Source: UBA7434 sp042090785 (GTDB taxonomy: Bacteria > Pseudomonadota > Gammaproteobacteria > Pseudomonadales > UBA7434). Taken from it: a stretch of DNA of 64,000 nucleotides. The position numbers and the translations under genes were made by a program. Under the pieces are notes generated by a model. That model saw only the letters and a list, made by a program, of their open reading frames with translations, did not search any database and was not told the DNA's origin. Location: the NCBI GenBank assembly GCA_042090785.1, contig JBELIP010000011.1, positions 6,810 through 70,809 on the forward strand. Direction: 5' to 3'. Below are positions 49,749 through 57,973 of the stretch, piece after piece. The number at the start of each line of letters is the position of its first letter. Position 1 is the stretch's first letter.

Positions 49749-50540
49749 ATGAATTATTCTGATTATGAAAAACAGGCCAAGACCAATAAAGAATTTTCTA
49801 TTGGTGCTTCTTGGTCGCAAGGCCGAAGTGCTTTTGGTGGTTTAACAGCGGCTTTGGTTTTGGCGCATATTGAAGCGCGGGCCGATGTTGCCGATAGAGA
49901 TTTATTGACGATTAATATGCATTTTTGCGGCCCTACTATTGCAGAGGAGCCTTGCGAGTTTCGTCATAGGGTTTTGTCGCGAGGCAAGTCGGTTGTACAA
50001 GTAGAGGGACAGTTGCTGCAAAATGGCGAAGTGAAAACGGAGGTGGTGACTTGTTTTGGTAAGCCACGATTTGCGACCTTACAAGTCAAGCCGGCATTAA
50101 AGGTGTTTCCAGAAAAATCGATTCAAGTGCCTTTTTTAGCTGATTTTATGCCGCATTTTGTCCAGCACCTTGATATGAAATACACCAGTGAGCAAATGCC
50201 TTATAGTGGAAGCCAACAGGCTCATGTCAGTGGCTGGGTGCGCTTTTCGGCGCAGCCAAAAGTGTTTAGTCATGCTGCGCTGGTAGCCTTGATTGATGCT
50301 TGGCCGCCAGCCATTTTACCTTTGCTTACGCGTGTTGCGCCTAGCAGTTCTATTACTTGGAATATTGAGTTTCTTCACCCGCGAGCCGAGCTTGATGAGA
50401 GTGATTATATTTATTATGAGTGCGAGGCGGTGCAAGCGGCTGCAGGTTATGCTCATACTGAGGCTAAAATTCATAACAGCAGCGGTCAACTTATTGCATT
50501 AAGCCGTCAGTTGGTGGGTGTTTACGAGAAAGCAATATAG
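49749..50540 (+). CDS. Acyl-CoA thioesterase-like double-hotdog protein
   Basis: A 263-residue protein with two hotdog repeats. The first has SIGASWSQGRSAFGGLTAALVLAHIEA and LLTINMHFCGPTIAEEPCEFRHRVLSRGKSVVQVEGQLLQNGEV. The second ends in ITWNIEFLHP and YECEAVQAAAGYAHTEAKIHNSSGQLIALSRQLV. The pattern is that of TesB-like/TIGR02447-type thioesterases that hydrolyse acyl-CoA. The chain length preference is unknown. It lies 57 bases after the Nif3-like gene on the same strand. Confidence 0.85.
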   Translation: MNYSDYEKQAKTNKEFSIGASWSQGRSAFGGLTAALVLAHIEARADVADRDLLTINMHFCGPTIAEEPCEFRHRVLSRGKSVVQVEGQLLQNGEVKTEVVTCFGKPRFATLQVKPALKVFPEKSIQVPFLADFMPHFVQHLDMKYTSEQMPYSGSQQAHVSGWVRFSAQPKVFSHAALVALIDAWPPAILPLLTRVAPSSSITWNIEFLHPRAELDESDYIYYECEAVQAAAGYAHTEAKIHNSSGQLIALSRQLVGVYEKAI

Positions 50541-50560
50541 CTACAGTTAAGCCGGCCTAA

Positions 50561-51100
50561 TTATACGGCACGGACATTAGGCGGGGTTTGCCTGGTGTTA
50601 GATTCTGCCTCGCTTTCATCTTGGCTGTAGTCTTGTTCGCTGGGGTCTGTTTCTTCAGCGTCTTGGTTTAGATTAATTTTTTCTAGACCGTAATCCTCTG
50701 ACAGTGTACCGCTGTTAGCGGCATCCGTTTTTGGTGCGTAGTCTAGTGGCGCTTGAAGCGTTTCAGCGGAAGCTGAGCCTTCGCCCGTTAATACTGAATC
50801 CAATAATAAAGATTGGCCATTCTCGTCGCGGCATAGTTGATCGGCGCCAAGAGCAAGGTGTTGATGAATGTCTTTGTATTTTTCGGTTAGGTCATTCAGC
50901 ATTAATGCCGATTGCGAAAAGTGATCGGCGACATGTTGTTGGTACTGTTTATTCTTGGCTTCAGCATCGGCTAAGGCTTGGGTTAATTCGCGTACTTTAT
51001 TGTCTGCGCCGCCCACATTGCGATACAGCCCAATACCGACCAATAAGCCAATAATAGCTGCGACAAAGCCAATAAAAACTAAAAAACCTAAATCAAACAT
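50561..51100 (-). CDS. zapG: YhcB/ZapG family inner-membrane protein (DUF1043)
   Basis: A 179-residue protein with an N-terminal membrane helix (LGFLVFIGFVAAIIGLLVGIGLY). A coiled coil (about 33-85, including YQQHVADHFSQSALMLNDLTEKYKDIHQHLA) carries the DUF1043 signature. A long acidic, disordered C-terminal tail follows. In E. coli YhcB/ZapG links cell division and envelope synthesis. It is divergent from zapE, the same association as yhcB-yhcM in E. coli. Confidence 0.92.
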   Translation of the reverse strand: MFDLGFLVFIGFVAAIIGLLVGIGLYRNVGGADNKVRELTQALADAEAKNKQYQQHVADHFSQSALMLNDLTEKYKDIHQHLALGADQLCRDENGQSLLLDSVLTGEGSASAETLQAPLDYAPKTDAANSGTLSEDYGLEKINLNQDAEETDPSEQDYSQDESEAESNTRQTPPNVRAV

Positions 51101-51308
51101 ATTTATTCCCTCTAAACAGGGCTTTAGTATAACGCTAAAAAAGAAAAATCGGGTGCTATTAGCGTATTTTATCTGTGATTCATCGCGGAGATCGCATTGC
51201 TAAGCGTGCAGGGGACGGGTAACCTGCATCTATTACCGTCACTGTTTCTTACAACACACGGTTTATTATGAGCTGCCCCTTTTTAATGATTTGGTATTCG
51301 CCTGTTTT

Positions 51309-52457
51309 ATGACCGCTATTATTAGCCCCTATGATCGCTATTTAATGGATCTTGAAAAGCCAGACTTCCGCTGTGATCCTGCGCAAGAACTGGCGAGTAA
51401 GAAGCTCGATGATTTATGGACTCGTTTGCTGGCGCAGCAGTCGTTATCGTTAAAAGATAAGTGTTTATTGTCGTTAGGCAGAGCAATGCGTCGCATAACA
51501 GGAAGATCGATATCGCGTTTACCAGAGCGTGGTTTGTATTTTTGGGGGGGTGTTGGTCGCGGTAAAACGTATTTAATGGATATGTTTTTTGATGCCTTAC
51601 CCATGGATAAAAAACTGCGCATTCATTTTCACCGTTTTATGCGTCTTGTGCATCAAGAGTTGGCTACGCTGGCCGACACAAAAAATCCGTTAGACGTTGT
51701 TGCTGATCGTATTGCTGGTCAGGCTAAGGTTATTTGTTTTGATGAGTTTTTTGTATCGGATATTACTGATGCCATGATTTTGGCTGGGATGTTTGACGCT
51801 TTATTTGCGCGCGGTGTTTGTTTGGTTGCTACTTCGAATATAGCGCCCGACGGTCTTTATAAAGACGGGTTGCAGCGAGCACGCTTTTTGCCGGCTATTG
51901 AATTAATAAAACAGCATACCGAAGTGCTTAATATTGATGGCGGTGTCGATTATCGTTTGCGCACTTTAGAGCGCGCTGAGCTGTATTACACGCCGCTTGA
52001 TGCCGGCGCCGATGTCAGCTTACTGCAAAGCTTTCAGCAGTTGGCGCCGCAGCGTGAAGCTCAGGACAGCGGTCATAAAAAGGATACGAGTATTGAGATT
52101 GAGGGTCGGCGTATTCATGCCCGCTATTTGGCTGATGATGTTGTCTGGTTTGATTTTGATGCGATTTGTGATGGTCCGCGTTCGCAAAATGATTATATTG
52201 AGATTGCTAAAGAGTTTCATGCGGTGCTCATTAGCGATGTGCCGCAAATGGGCCCTGACAATGAGGATAGGGCGCGGCGCTTTATTAATTTGGTTGATGA
52301 GTTCTATGACCGGAATATCAAGTTGGTGCTGTCTGCTGCCGTGGATTTGCCCGATTTGTATCAAAATGGGCGTTTGGTCTTTGAATTTCAGCGAACATGT
52401 AGCCGGCTTCAAGAAATGCAGTCCCACGATTATCTGGCTGCCGCCCATAAAGCCTAG
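51309..52457 (+). CDS. zapE: Cell division ATPase ZapE (AFG1 family)
   Basis: AAA-like ATPase that modulates Z-ring dynamics. The 382 residues have Walker A in YFWGGVGRGKTYLMDMFFDALP and Walker B in AKVICFDEFFVSDITDAMIL. They also have the sensor VATSNIAPDGLYKDGLQRARFLPAI and the LAVL/FINLVDEFYDRNIKLVLSA region. I use ATG 51309; a TTG at 51291 would add six residues. A 14-codon upstream ORF (51268-51312) overlaps this ATG as ATGA. Confidence 0.94.
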   Translation: MTAIISPYDRYLMDLEKPDFRCDPAQELASKKLDDLWTRLLAQQSLSLKDKCLLSLGRAMRRITGRSISRLPERGLYFWGGVGRGKTYLMDMFFDALPMDKKLRIHFHRFMRLVHQELATLADTKNPLDVVADRIAGQAKVICFDEFFVSDITDAMILAGMFDALFARGVCLVATSNIAPDGLYKDGLQRARFLPAIELIKQHTEVLNIDGGVDYRLRTLERAELYYTPLDAGADVSLLQSFQQLAPQREAQDSGHKKDTSIEIEGRRIHARYLADDVVWFDFDAICDGPRSQNDYIEIAKEFHAVLISDVPQMGPDNEDRARRFINLVDEFYDRNIKLVLSAAVDLPDLYQNGRLVFEFQRTCSRLQEMQSHDYLAAAHKA

Positions 52458-52683
52458 CGTTTGGTCCTAGCCGCTAGCCCTTGCTATTGCTGGGTTTTGG
52501 CTGGTTTGGCTGGTTTGGCTGCGGTCGTAAAAAGACGGTGTGCTGAGATATTAAGCCTAATATTACGGCTAGTAAGGGGAGAAATCGCTTTGCTTGCAGG
52601 CTGTTTATCAGGCCGCTTTGGAGGCCTAAACAATCGGCTATAGCTCGGGCTATTGGGGCGTATTTATCACATTGATAAATCAG
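52458..52683. other. Intergenic stretch between zapE and the rplM promoter
   Basis: No gene is recognised. A 9-bp unit TGGCTGGTT is repeated at 52498-52524 (two perfect copies and one diverged). Short open frames on both strands look fortuitous. Confidence 0.5.
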
Positions 52684-52795
52684 TTGCTAAACCGCATTTG
52701 ATTCTGTAGTATTCGCGCTCTTTTTTAGCTTGCTCCAAATGCGGGGCAATCATAGTCAATGCCCATCCAATTGGGCCAATTTGGGATGTTTTCTG
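52684..52795 (+). promoter_or_regulatory. rplM-rpsI promoter and structured leader
   Basis: TTGCTA (52684-52689) and TAGTAT (52707-52712) are 17 bases apart. The predicted leader of about 77 bases contains GGGGCA/TGCCC. Just before the start codon it has CATCC and GGATG as potential pairing arms enclosing the Shine-Dalgarno-like GGG. In E. coli ribosomal protein L13 represses this operon through its leader; this structure may do the same. The folding is by eye. Confidence 0.5.
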
Positions 52796-53224
52796 ATGAA
52801 AACTTATACTGCCAAGCCTGCTGATATCCAACATGATTGGTTTATCATCGACGCAACAGGCAAAACTCTCGGTCGTATGGCGACTGAAATCGCGCATAGA
52901 TTGCGTGGTAAGCATAAAGCTGAATACACACCGCATATGGACGTTGGCGATTATGTCATTGTCGTTAATGCCGAAAAGGTTGCGGTTACTGGTAAAAAAG
53001 GCACTGATAAAATTTATCATTCGCATACCGGTTATCCGGGTGGACTTAAGTCTATCTCGTTCAACAAATTAATCGAAAAAGCGCCTGAGCGGACTATTCA
53101 GTCGGCTGTTAAAGGTATGCTTCCTAGAAATCCTCTAGGTCGAGAGATGTTTCGTAAGCTGAAAGTGTACGCGGGTGATGAGCATCCACATACAGCACAG
53201 CAACCACAAATTCTAGAATTGTAA
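52796..53224 (+). CDS. rplM: 50S ribosomal protein L13
   Basis: Component of the large ribosomal subunit. The 142 residues begin MKTYTAKPADIQHDWFIIDATGKTLGRMATEIAHRLRGKHKAEYTPHMD and include YVIVVNAEKVAVTGKK. They also include KGMLPRNPLGREMFRKLKVYAGDEHPHTAQQP. Homology fixes the start at ATG 52796, not the upstream in-frame codon at 52730. It is followed 12 bases later by rpsI. Confidence 0.98.
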   Translation: MKTYTAKPADIQHDWFIIDATGKTLGRMATEIAHRLRGKHKAEYTPHMDVGDYVIVVNAEKVAVTGKKGTDKIYHSHTGYPGGLKSISFNKLIEKAPERTIQSAVKGMLPRNPLGREMFRKLKVYAGDEHPHTAQQPQILEL

Positions 53225-53236
53225 GAGCACAAGATT

Positions 53237-53632
53237 ATGGCAGCGATTCAATATTACACGGGTACAGGTCGACGTAAGACGGCTTCAGCACGTGTCTTCT
53301 TAAAAGACGGCAGCGGCACCATTACTGTTAATAAGCGTCCACTTGATGAGTTTTTTGGTCGTCAAGTTGCTCGCATGATTGTCCGTCAACCTTTGCAACT
53401 GGTTGATTGTGATGAAAAATTTGATGTTAACGTCACTGTTAGAGGTGGTGGTAGCTTTGGTCAAGCCGGTGCAATCCGTCACGGTATTACTCGTGCGTTG
53501 ATTGAATTCGATGAGACTTTACGTTCGCCGCTACGAAAAGCAGGCTTCGTCACGCGAGATGCGCGAGAAGTTGAACGTAAGAAAGTGGGCCTACGCAAAG
53601 CGCGTAAAAAGCCACAATTTTCGAAACGTTAA
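53237..53632 (+). CDS. rpsI: 30S ribosomal protein S9
   Basis: Component of the small subunit whose C-terminal tail reaches the P-site tRNA. The 131 residues have YYTGTGRRKTASARVFLKDGSGTITVN, VNVTVRGGGSFGQAGAIRHGITRAL and a DAREVERKKVGLRKARKKPQFSKR end. The strict C-terminal KR is present. A strong terminator follows. Confidence 0.98.
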   Translation: MAAIQYYTGTGRRKTASARVFLKDGSGTITVNKRPLDEFFGRQVARMIVRQPLQLVDCDEKFDVNVTVRGGGSFGQAGAIRHGITRALIEFDETLRSPLRKAGFVTRDAREVERKKVGLRKARKKPQFSKR

Positions 53633-53650
53633 TCGTCTTTTGGCGATGGC

Positions 53651-53680
53651 AAAAAGCCCGATTTTATCGGGCTTTTTTTT
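53651..53680 (+). terminator. Rho-independent terminator of rplM-rpsI
   Basis: AAAAAGCCCGAT (53651-53662) pairs perfectly with ATCGGGCTTTTT (53666-53677) around a 3-base loop, and the stem continues into a T run to 53680. It lies 18 bases after the rpsI stop. Confidence 0.93.
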
Positions 53681-53896
53681 GGCTTGTTTTTTTTGTCTGC
53701 GGTGTCTTGGTGCAAATGATAATAGCTCGCATTGATAGGGATCAGTAAGCAGGCCTTTTTTCATGGATCTAATGAGCCAATAATCGGGCTTGCGCGTATA
53801 TTAGTAGTTGCAAGAAAACGTAAATCAGCAATGAGCTAAAAATGTGTCAAGCGGTTGGTTTTAAGCAGGAAAATACCGGCAAAAGTGCACAATTTT

Positions 53897-53959
53897 CTGA
53901 CAGCGAGGTCATATTAATTTACCATTCGCACCGGTCGACTAATGGGCATTTTAGTCGAC
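53897..53959 (+). promoter_or_regulatory. Putative pet operon promoter and leader hairpin
   Basis: CTGACA (53897-53902) and TACCAT (53920-53925) are 17 bases apart. A perfect 9-bp stem, GTCGACTAA/TTAGTCGAC (53934-53942 with 53951-53959, 8-base loop), begins about at the expected transcript start. A second inverted repeat GATGCT/AGCATC lies at 53987-54006. Nothing else is recognised in 53684-54095. Confidence 0.45.
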
Positions 53960-54095
53960 AATTGCTAAGCAATATCCTTCGCATTTGATGCTTGTTATTT
54001 AGCATCGTACTAGCCACTAATTAGCGCTATCTATTTAGATAAAAGTTCTAGCATACACAGTATGACATTAGGTTATACGGTTTTAGGAGAAGCAA

Positions 54096-54689
54096 ATGAG
54101 TAACAACGGCACCAATACCGGCCGAAGACGGTTTTTAACGGCAGCCACCTCGACAGTTGCAGCAGCAGGTGCTGTTGGCATAGCGGTTCCGTTTATTGGC
54201 TCGTGGAACCCTAGCGCAAAAGCTAAAGCCGCTGGCGCACCAGTGAAATTTGATGCTGGAAAAATGGAGCCAGGCCAGCTTGTTCGGGTTGAATGGCGTG
54301 GCCAACCGGTGTTTGTTATTCGACGCACTCAAGAACAAATTGATAGCTTGGAAAGCAATGATGGAGATCTAAAAGATCCAGAATCACTGGCTTCTTCTCA
54401 GCCAAGCTATGTTGATGGTCGCAACCGTGCGGTTAAAAGCGAGTATCTTGTTCTCGTTGGCTTGTGTACGCACTTAGGTTGTTCACCAAAATACATTAAA
54501 AAACTCGATGCTGCTGCCCCTGACGCAAGTTGGAACGGTGGCTTTTTCTGTGCTTGTCACGGTTCAAAATTCGATATGGCTGGCCGCGTTTATAAAGGCG
54601 TACCAGCATCAGAAAATTTAGTTGTACCACCTTACACCTACGAAACGGATTCGTTAATGATTATTGGTGTTGATGGGGAGAATGCATAA
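54096..54689 (+). CDS. petA: Ubiquinol-cytochrome c reductase iron-sulfur (Rieske) subunit
   Basis: Rieske subunit of the cytochrome bc1 complex, taking one electron from ubiquinol. The 197 residues start with a twin-arginine signal-anchor (GRRRFLTAATSTVAAAGAVGIAVPFIGS, about 10-37). The Rieske domain has CTHLGC (124-129) and CACHGSKFD (152-160), giving Cys/His ligands for the 2Fe-2S cluster. AGGAGA precedes the ATG. The stop codon overlaps the next start as TAATG. Confidence 0.97.
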   Translation: MSNNGTNTGRRRFLTAATSTVAAAGAVGIAVPFIGSWNPSAKAKAAGAPVKFDAGKMEPGQLVRVEWRGQPVFVIRRTQEQIDSLESNDGDLKDPESLASSQPSYVDGRNRAVKSEYLVLVGLCTHLGCSPKYIKKLDAAAPDASWNGGFFCACHGSKFDMAGRVYKGVPASENLVVPPYTYETDSLMIIGVDGENA

Positions 54690-56737
54690 TGGGTAATTGG
54701 TTAGTAGGACTTCGCGATTGGGTAGACGCTCGTTTACCTATCATGCGCGCTTGGAATACGCATATGGGTGCGTACTACGCCCCGAAAAACTTTAACTTCT
54801 GGTACTTCTTTGGTGTTTTATCATTATTAGTATTGGTTAATCAGTTGTTAACCGGTATTTGGTTAACCATGAATTATGTGCCTAGCCAAGAAGAGGCCTT
54901 TGCCTCGGTAGAGTACATCATGCGTGATGTCGATTACGGCTGGATTCTGCGTTATATGCACTCAACAGGTGCTTCAGCATTTTTCGTGGTTATCTACTTA
55001 CATATGTTCCGTGCGTTAATTTATGGTTCTTATAAACAGCCACGTGAATTAATTTGGATCTTCGGTATGTTGATCTTTGTCGTGCTAATGGCCGAAGCCT
55101 TTATGGGTTACGTATTGCCATGGGGACAAATGTCCTACTGGGGCGCGCAGGTTATTATCTCGCTATTTGGCGCTATACCTTATGTTGGTGAGGCATTGGT
55201 TGAGTGGTTCCGTGGTGATTATCTTATTTCAGGTATTACGCTAAATCGCTTTTTTGCCTTACACGTTGTGGCATTGCCCATTGTATTGCTGGCTTTAGTG
55301 GTACTGCATTTATTGGCGCTGCACGAGGTGGGTTCAAACAACCCTGATGGCGTGGACATTAAAAAGCACAAAGACGAAAAAGGTATTCCGTTAGATGGCG
55401 TGGCTTTTCACCCTTACTACACGGTGCATGATTTACAAGCCATTGCGGTATTCTTGTTTATCTTCTGCTTTATTATGTTCTTTATGCCAGAGGTTGGCGG
55501 TCTGTTTTTAGAAGCGCCTAACTTTGAAATTGCGAACCCGTTAAAAACGCCAGAGCATATTGCGCCGGTTTGGTATTTTACGCCTTACTATTCGGTACTG
55601 CGTGCGATTCCAGATAAGTTTTGGGGCTTTGTATTCTTTGCCGCATCAGTTGCAATTCCATTCTTATTGCCATGGTTAGATCGTAGTCCGGTTAGGTCTA
55701 TTCGCTATCGCGGTCGCTTTACTAAAATTGCCCTTGTTTTATTTGCTTCGTCATTCTTGATTCTTGGCGTGCTAGGCGTATGGGCGCCAACCGACTCGCG
55801 TACTTTATTAGCGCGTATCTGTTCAGTGCTTTACTTTGCTTTCTTCTTGTTGATGCCGGTTTGGACAACATTTGAAAAGACCAAGCCAGTGCCCGATAGA
55901 GTTACAACCACGGGTGGCATGGGTGTGTTTGGCTCTCTAGGGGTACTGATCTTAATTTTAGCGTTAGCCATTATTCCGCTCAAAGCCGTAGCGGCAGAAT
56001 CGGCCTATGATTGTGGTCAAATTCCTTGTGCAGAGCTCGATCTAGACCTAAGCGATACGGATTCGTTACAGCGTGGTTCGGCTTTGTTTGTTAACTACTG
56101 CATGGGCTGCCACTCGGCTAAGTATATGCGTTGGGGGCGTTTGGCTGATGATTTAGGCATCCCTGAGTCTATTGCCAAAGAGCATCTAATATTGGGTAGT
56201 GATACGAAATTCGGTTCTTTGATGAATATTTCAATGACCGAAGACTATTCAAAAAAGGTCTTTGGTGGAGCACCACCTGATTTAACGCTGGCGGCTCGTG
56301 CTCGTTCGCCAGAGTGGTTATACACCTATCTGAATTCCTTTTATTTGGATCCATCACGGCCTTATGGTGTCAATAATTTAGTTTTTAAAGATGTTGGAAT
56401 GCCGCATGTCCTGTTAGGCTTACAAGGTGACCGGCTATGTCGACCTGCCATTGCGATTGCCGCCAATGGCGGTATTAAGCGCGATGAGAACGGCGAGCCT
56501 CTTGAAGATCCGAGCAGTGATTGTGGACGAGTGGTTGCCGGCGAAGCTGAAGGGAGTTTAAATCCCGAAGAATATCAAGCAGCTATGTACGATTTAGTTA
56601 ACTTTATGACGTACATGGCTGAACCCGCTGCAGTTAAACGAGAGCGCATGGGTATAAGCGTATTGCTCTTTATTACTGTGTTTTTTGTTTTCGCGTTCTT
56701 ACTGAACCGCGAATATTGGAAGGATATTAACCATTAA
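54689..56737 (+). CDS. Fused cytochrome b - cytochrome c1 precursor of the bc1 complex
   Basis: One 682-residue frame carries two subunits. Residues 1-410 are cytochrome b, with haem ligands His91/His105 and His192/His207 and a Qo motif Pro293-Val-Trp-Tyr. Residues 411-435 are Met followed by a hydrophobic segment ending KAVA, like a signal peptide with cleavage after Ala435. Residues 436-682 are cytochrome c1, with haem site CMGCH (471-475), conserved APPDLTLAARAR, Met-containing GMPHVLLGLQG, and a C-terminal anchor (VLLFITVFFVFAFLL). Pseudomonads encode petB and petC separately; Bradyrhizobium fbcH is a cleaved fusion like this one. It is translationally coupled to petA. An internal start at Met411 lacks a good ribosome binding site. 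Confidence 0.93.
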   Translation: MGNWLVGLRDWVDARLPIMRAWNTHMGAYYAPKNFNFWYFFGVLSLLVLVNQLLTGIWLTMNYVPSQEEAFASVEYIMRDVDYGWILRYMHSTGASAFFVVIYLHMFRALIYGSYKQPRELIWIFGMLIFVVLMAEAFMGYVLPWGQMSYWGAQVIISLFGAIPYVGEALVEWFRGDYLISGITLNRFFALHVVALPIVLLALVVLHLLALHEVGSNNPDGVDIKKHKDEKGIPLDGVAFHPYYTVHDLQAIAVFLFIFCFIMFFMPEVGGLFLEAPNFEIANPLKTPEHIAPVWYFTPYYSVLRAIPDKFWGFVFFAASVAIPFLLPWLDRSPVRSIRYRGRFTKIALVLFASSFLILGVLGVWAPTDSRTLLARICSVLYFAFFLLMPVWTTFEKTKPVPDRVTTTGGMGVFGSLGVLILILALAIIPLKAVAAESAYDCGQIPCAELDLDLSDTDSLQRGSALFVNYCMGCHSAKYMRWGRLADDLGIPESIAKEHLILGSDTKFGSLMNISMTEDYSKKVFGGAPPDLTLAARARSPEWLYTYLNSFYLDPSRPYGVNNLVFKDVGMPHVLLGLQGDRLCRPAIAIAANGGIKRDENGEPLEDPSSDCGRVVAGEAEGSLNPEEYQAAMYDLVNFMTYMAEPAAVKRERMGISVLLFITVFFVFAFLLNREYWKDINH

Positions 56738-56762
56738 TACTGAAACTGATGCTATCGAAGCG

Positions 56763-57389
56763 GTGACCAAACGGTCATCAATGACTTTACTCTCTGATCC
56801 AGCTAGCCATTATAGCCATCGAGTTAGAATCGTATTGGCTGAAAAGGGCGTCACCTGTGACATCCTTGATACGGACGGCCAAAATTTGCCTGCTGATTTA
56901 GTTGATGTGAATCCATACGGCTCACTCCCCACTTTGCTGGATAGAGACCTTGTTCTCTATGAATCAAAAGTGATTATGGAGTATTTAGATGAGCGTTTTC
57001 CGCACCCACCGTTGTTGCCGGTTTACCCTGTAGCGCGTGGTGAAAGCCGCTTGTTTATTTACCGTATTGAGCGAGACTGGTGTGCTTTAGTTGATGCCAT
57101 TGAAAGCGGCAAAACTGACGATGCTGAGAAGCTGGCTAAAGATTTAGCCGATGGCTTTGTCGGTATAGCACCTATTTTTGGTGATAAACCTTTTTTTATG
57201 TCAGAAGAGTTTACGCTAGTTGATTGCTGTTTAGGCCCCATTTTGTGGCGCTTAGAGTCGCTGGGTGTAAAGCTGCCAAACAATAAGCAGGTCAAACCTT
57301 TGTTAGAATATATGAAACGTCTGTTTGATATGGAGTCATTCCAAGAGAGCTTGACGGAATTAGAACGTGAGATGCGCCCTAATCGATAG
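56763..57389 (+). CDS. sspA: Stringent starvation protein A
   Basis: RNA polymerase-associated protein with a glutathione-transferase fold, controlling stationary-phase and acid-stress genes. The 208 residues have SSMTLLSDPASHYSHRVRIVLAEKGV, NPYGSLPTLLDRDLVLYESKVIMEYLDERFPHPPL and a helical C-terminal domain. GTG 56763 keeps the TKRS segment shared with E. coli SspA; ATG 56781 is an alternative. It follows the pet operon by 25 bases, as in many gammaproteobacteria. A terminator overlaps its 3' end. Confidence 0.95.
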   Translation: MTKRSSMTLLSDPASHYSHRVRIVLAEKGVTCDILDTDGQNLPADLVDVNPYGSLPTLLDRDLVLYESKVIMEYLDERFPHPPLLPVYPVARGESRLFIYRIERDWCALVDAIESGKTDDAEKLAKDLADGFVGIAPIFGDKPFFMSEEFTLVDCCLGPILWRLESLGVKLPNNKQVKPLLEYMKRLFDMESFQESLTELEREMRPNR

Positions 57390-57403
57390 GGCGTTATTTT
57401 TTT
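57375..57403 (+). terminator. Rho-independent terminator overlapping the sspA stop
   Basis: CGCCCTA (57375-57381) pairs with TAGGGCG (57387-57393) around a 5-base loop, followed by TTATTTTTTT. The stem contains the sspA stop codon. sspB would then need its own promoter or readthrough. Confidence 0.75.
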
Positions 57404-57484
57404 CTGAATATTAAGAAGCGAGTTATAGCTAAGCAGTAATCGTTTTAACTCTTATCTTATAGTGAATTAAAAGAGCGTATTAAG

Positions 57485-57928
57485 ATGGCAGATTCTAGAC
57501 CACCGGTTATGTCATCCAGTAAATCCTATCTGGTTAATGCGCTATATCAATGGATTGTTGATAATCATTGCACACCCTATGTGCTAGTCGATGCCTATGC
57601 TCCCAATGTTGAAGTCCCGCAAGATTATGTCAAAGATGGCCAGATAGTGTTGAACATTGCACCGTCAGCTATTAGTGATTTATTAATTGATAAAAAAGGT
57701 GTGAGTTTTAATGCGCGCTTTGGTGGCATACCCATGGATATTTTTGCCCCCATGCAGTCAGTGTTAGGTATTTACGCGCGCGAAAATGGCCAAGGTATGA
57801 TGTTTGAGCCAGAGTTAGAGCCAGACCCGTCTACGGAGCCACCAAAAGGTTCAGGCCCCAAGTTGGTATCAAATAAAAAGATTGATACTTCGACTGCGGA
57901 AAAGCCCAGTTTACGTGTCGTAAAATAA
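57485..57928 (+). CDS. sspB: ClpXP protease specificity-enhancing factor SspB
   Basis: Adaptor that delivers ssrA-tagged and other proteins to ClpXP. The 147 residues have YLVNALYQWIVDNHCTPYVLVDA, VLNIAPSAISDLLIDKKGVSFNARFGG and FAPMQSVLGIYARENGQGMMFEPE. A flexible linker leads to a C-terminal ClpX-binding tail (KPSLRVVK). It follows sspA after a 95-base gap. Confidence 0.95.
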   Translation: MADSRPPVMSSSKSYLVNALYQWIVDNHCTPYVLVDAYAPNVEVPQDYVKDGQIVLNIAPSAISDLLIDKKGVSFNARFGGIPMDIFAPMQSVLGIYARENGQGMMFEPELEPDPSTEPPKGSGPKLVSNKKIDTSTAEKPSLRVVK

Positions 57929-57973
57929 ATTCTATTTTGCTGAGTGTGAGCTAACGCCTATCGGGCTACTCAG

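Noticed and set aside
52461..52643. 60-codon plus-strand ORF after zapE
   Set aside because: It depends on the 9-bp Gly-Leu-Ala repeat, has an odd composition and no homology; the opposite strand is equally open.
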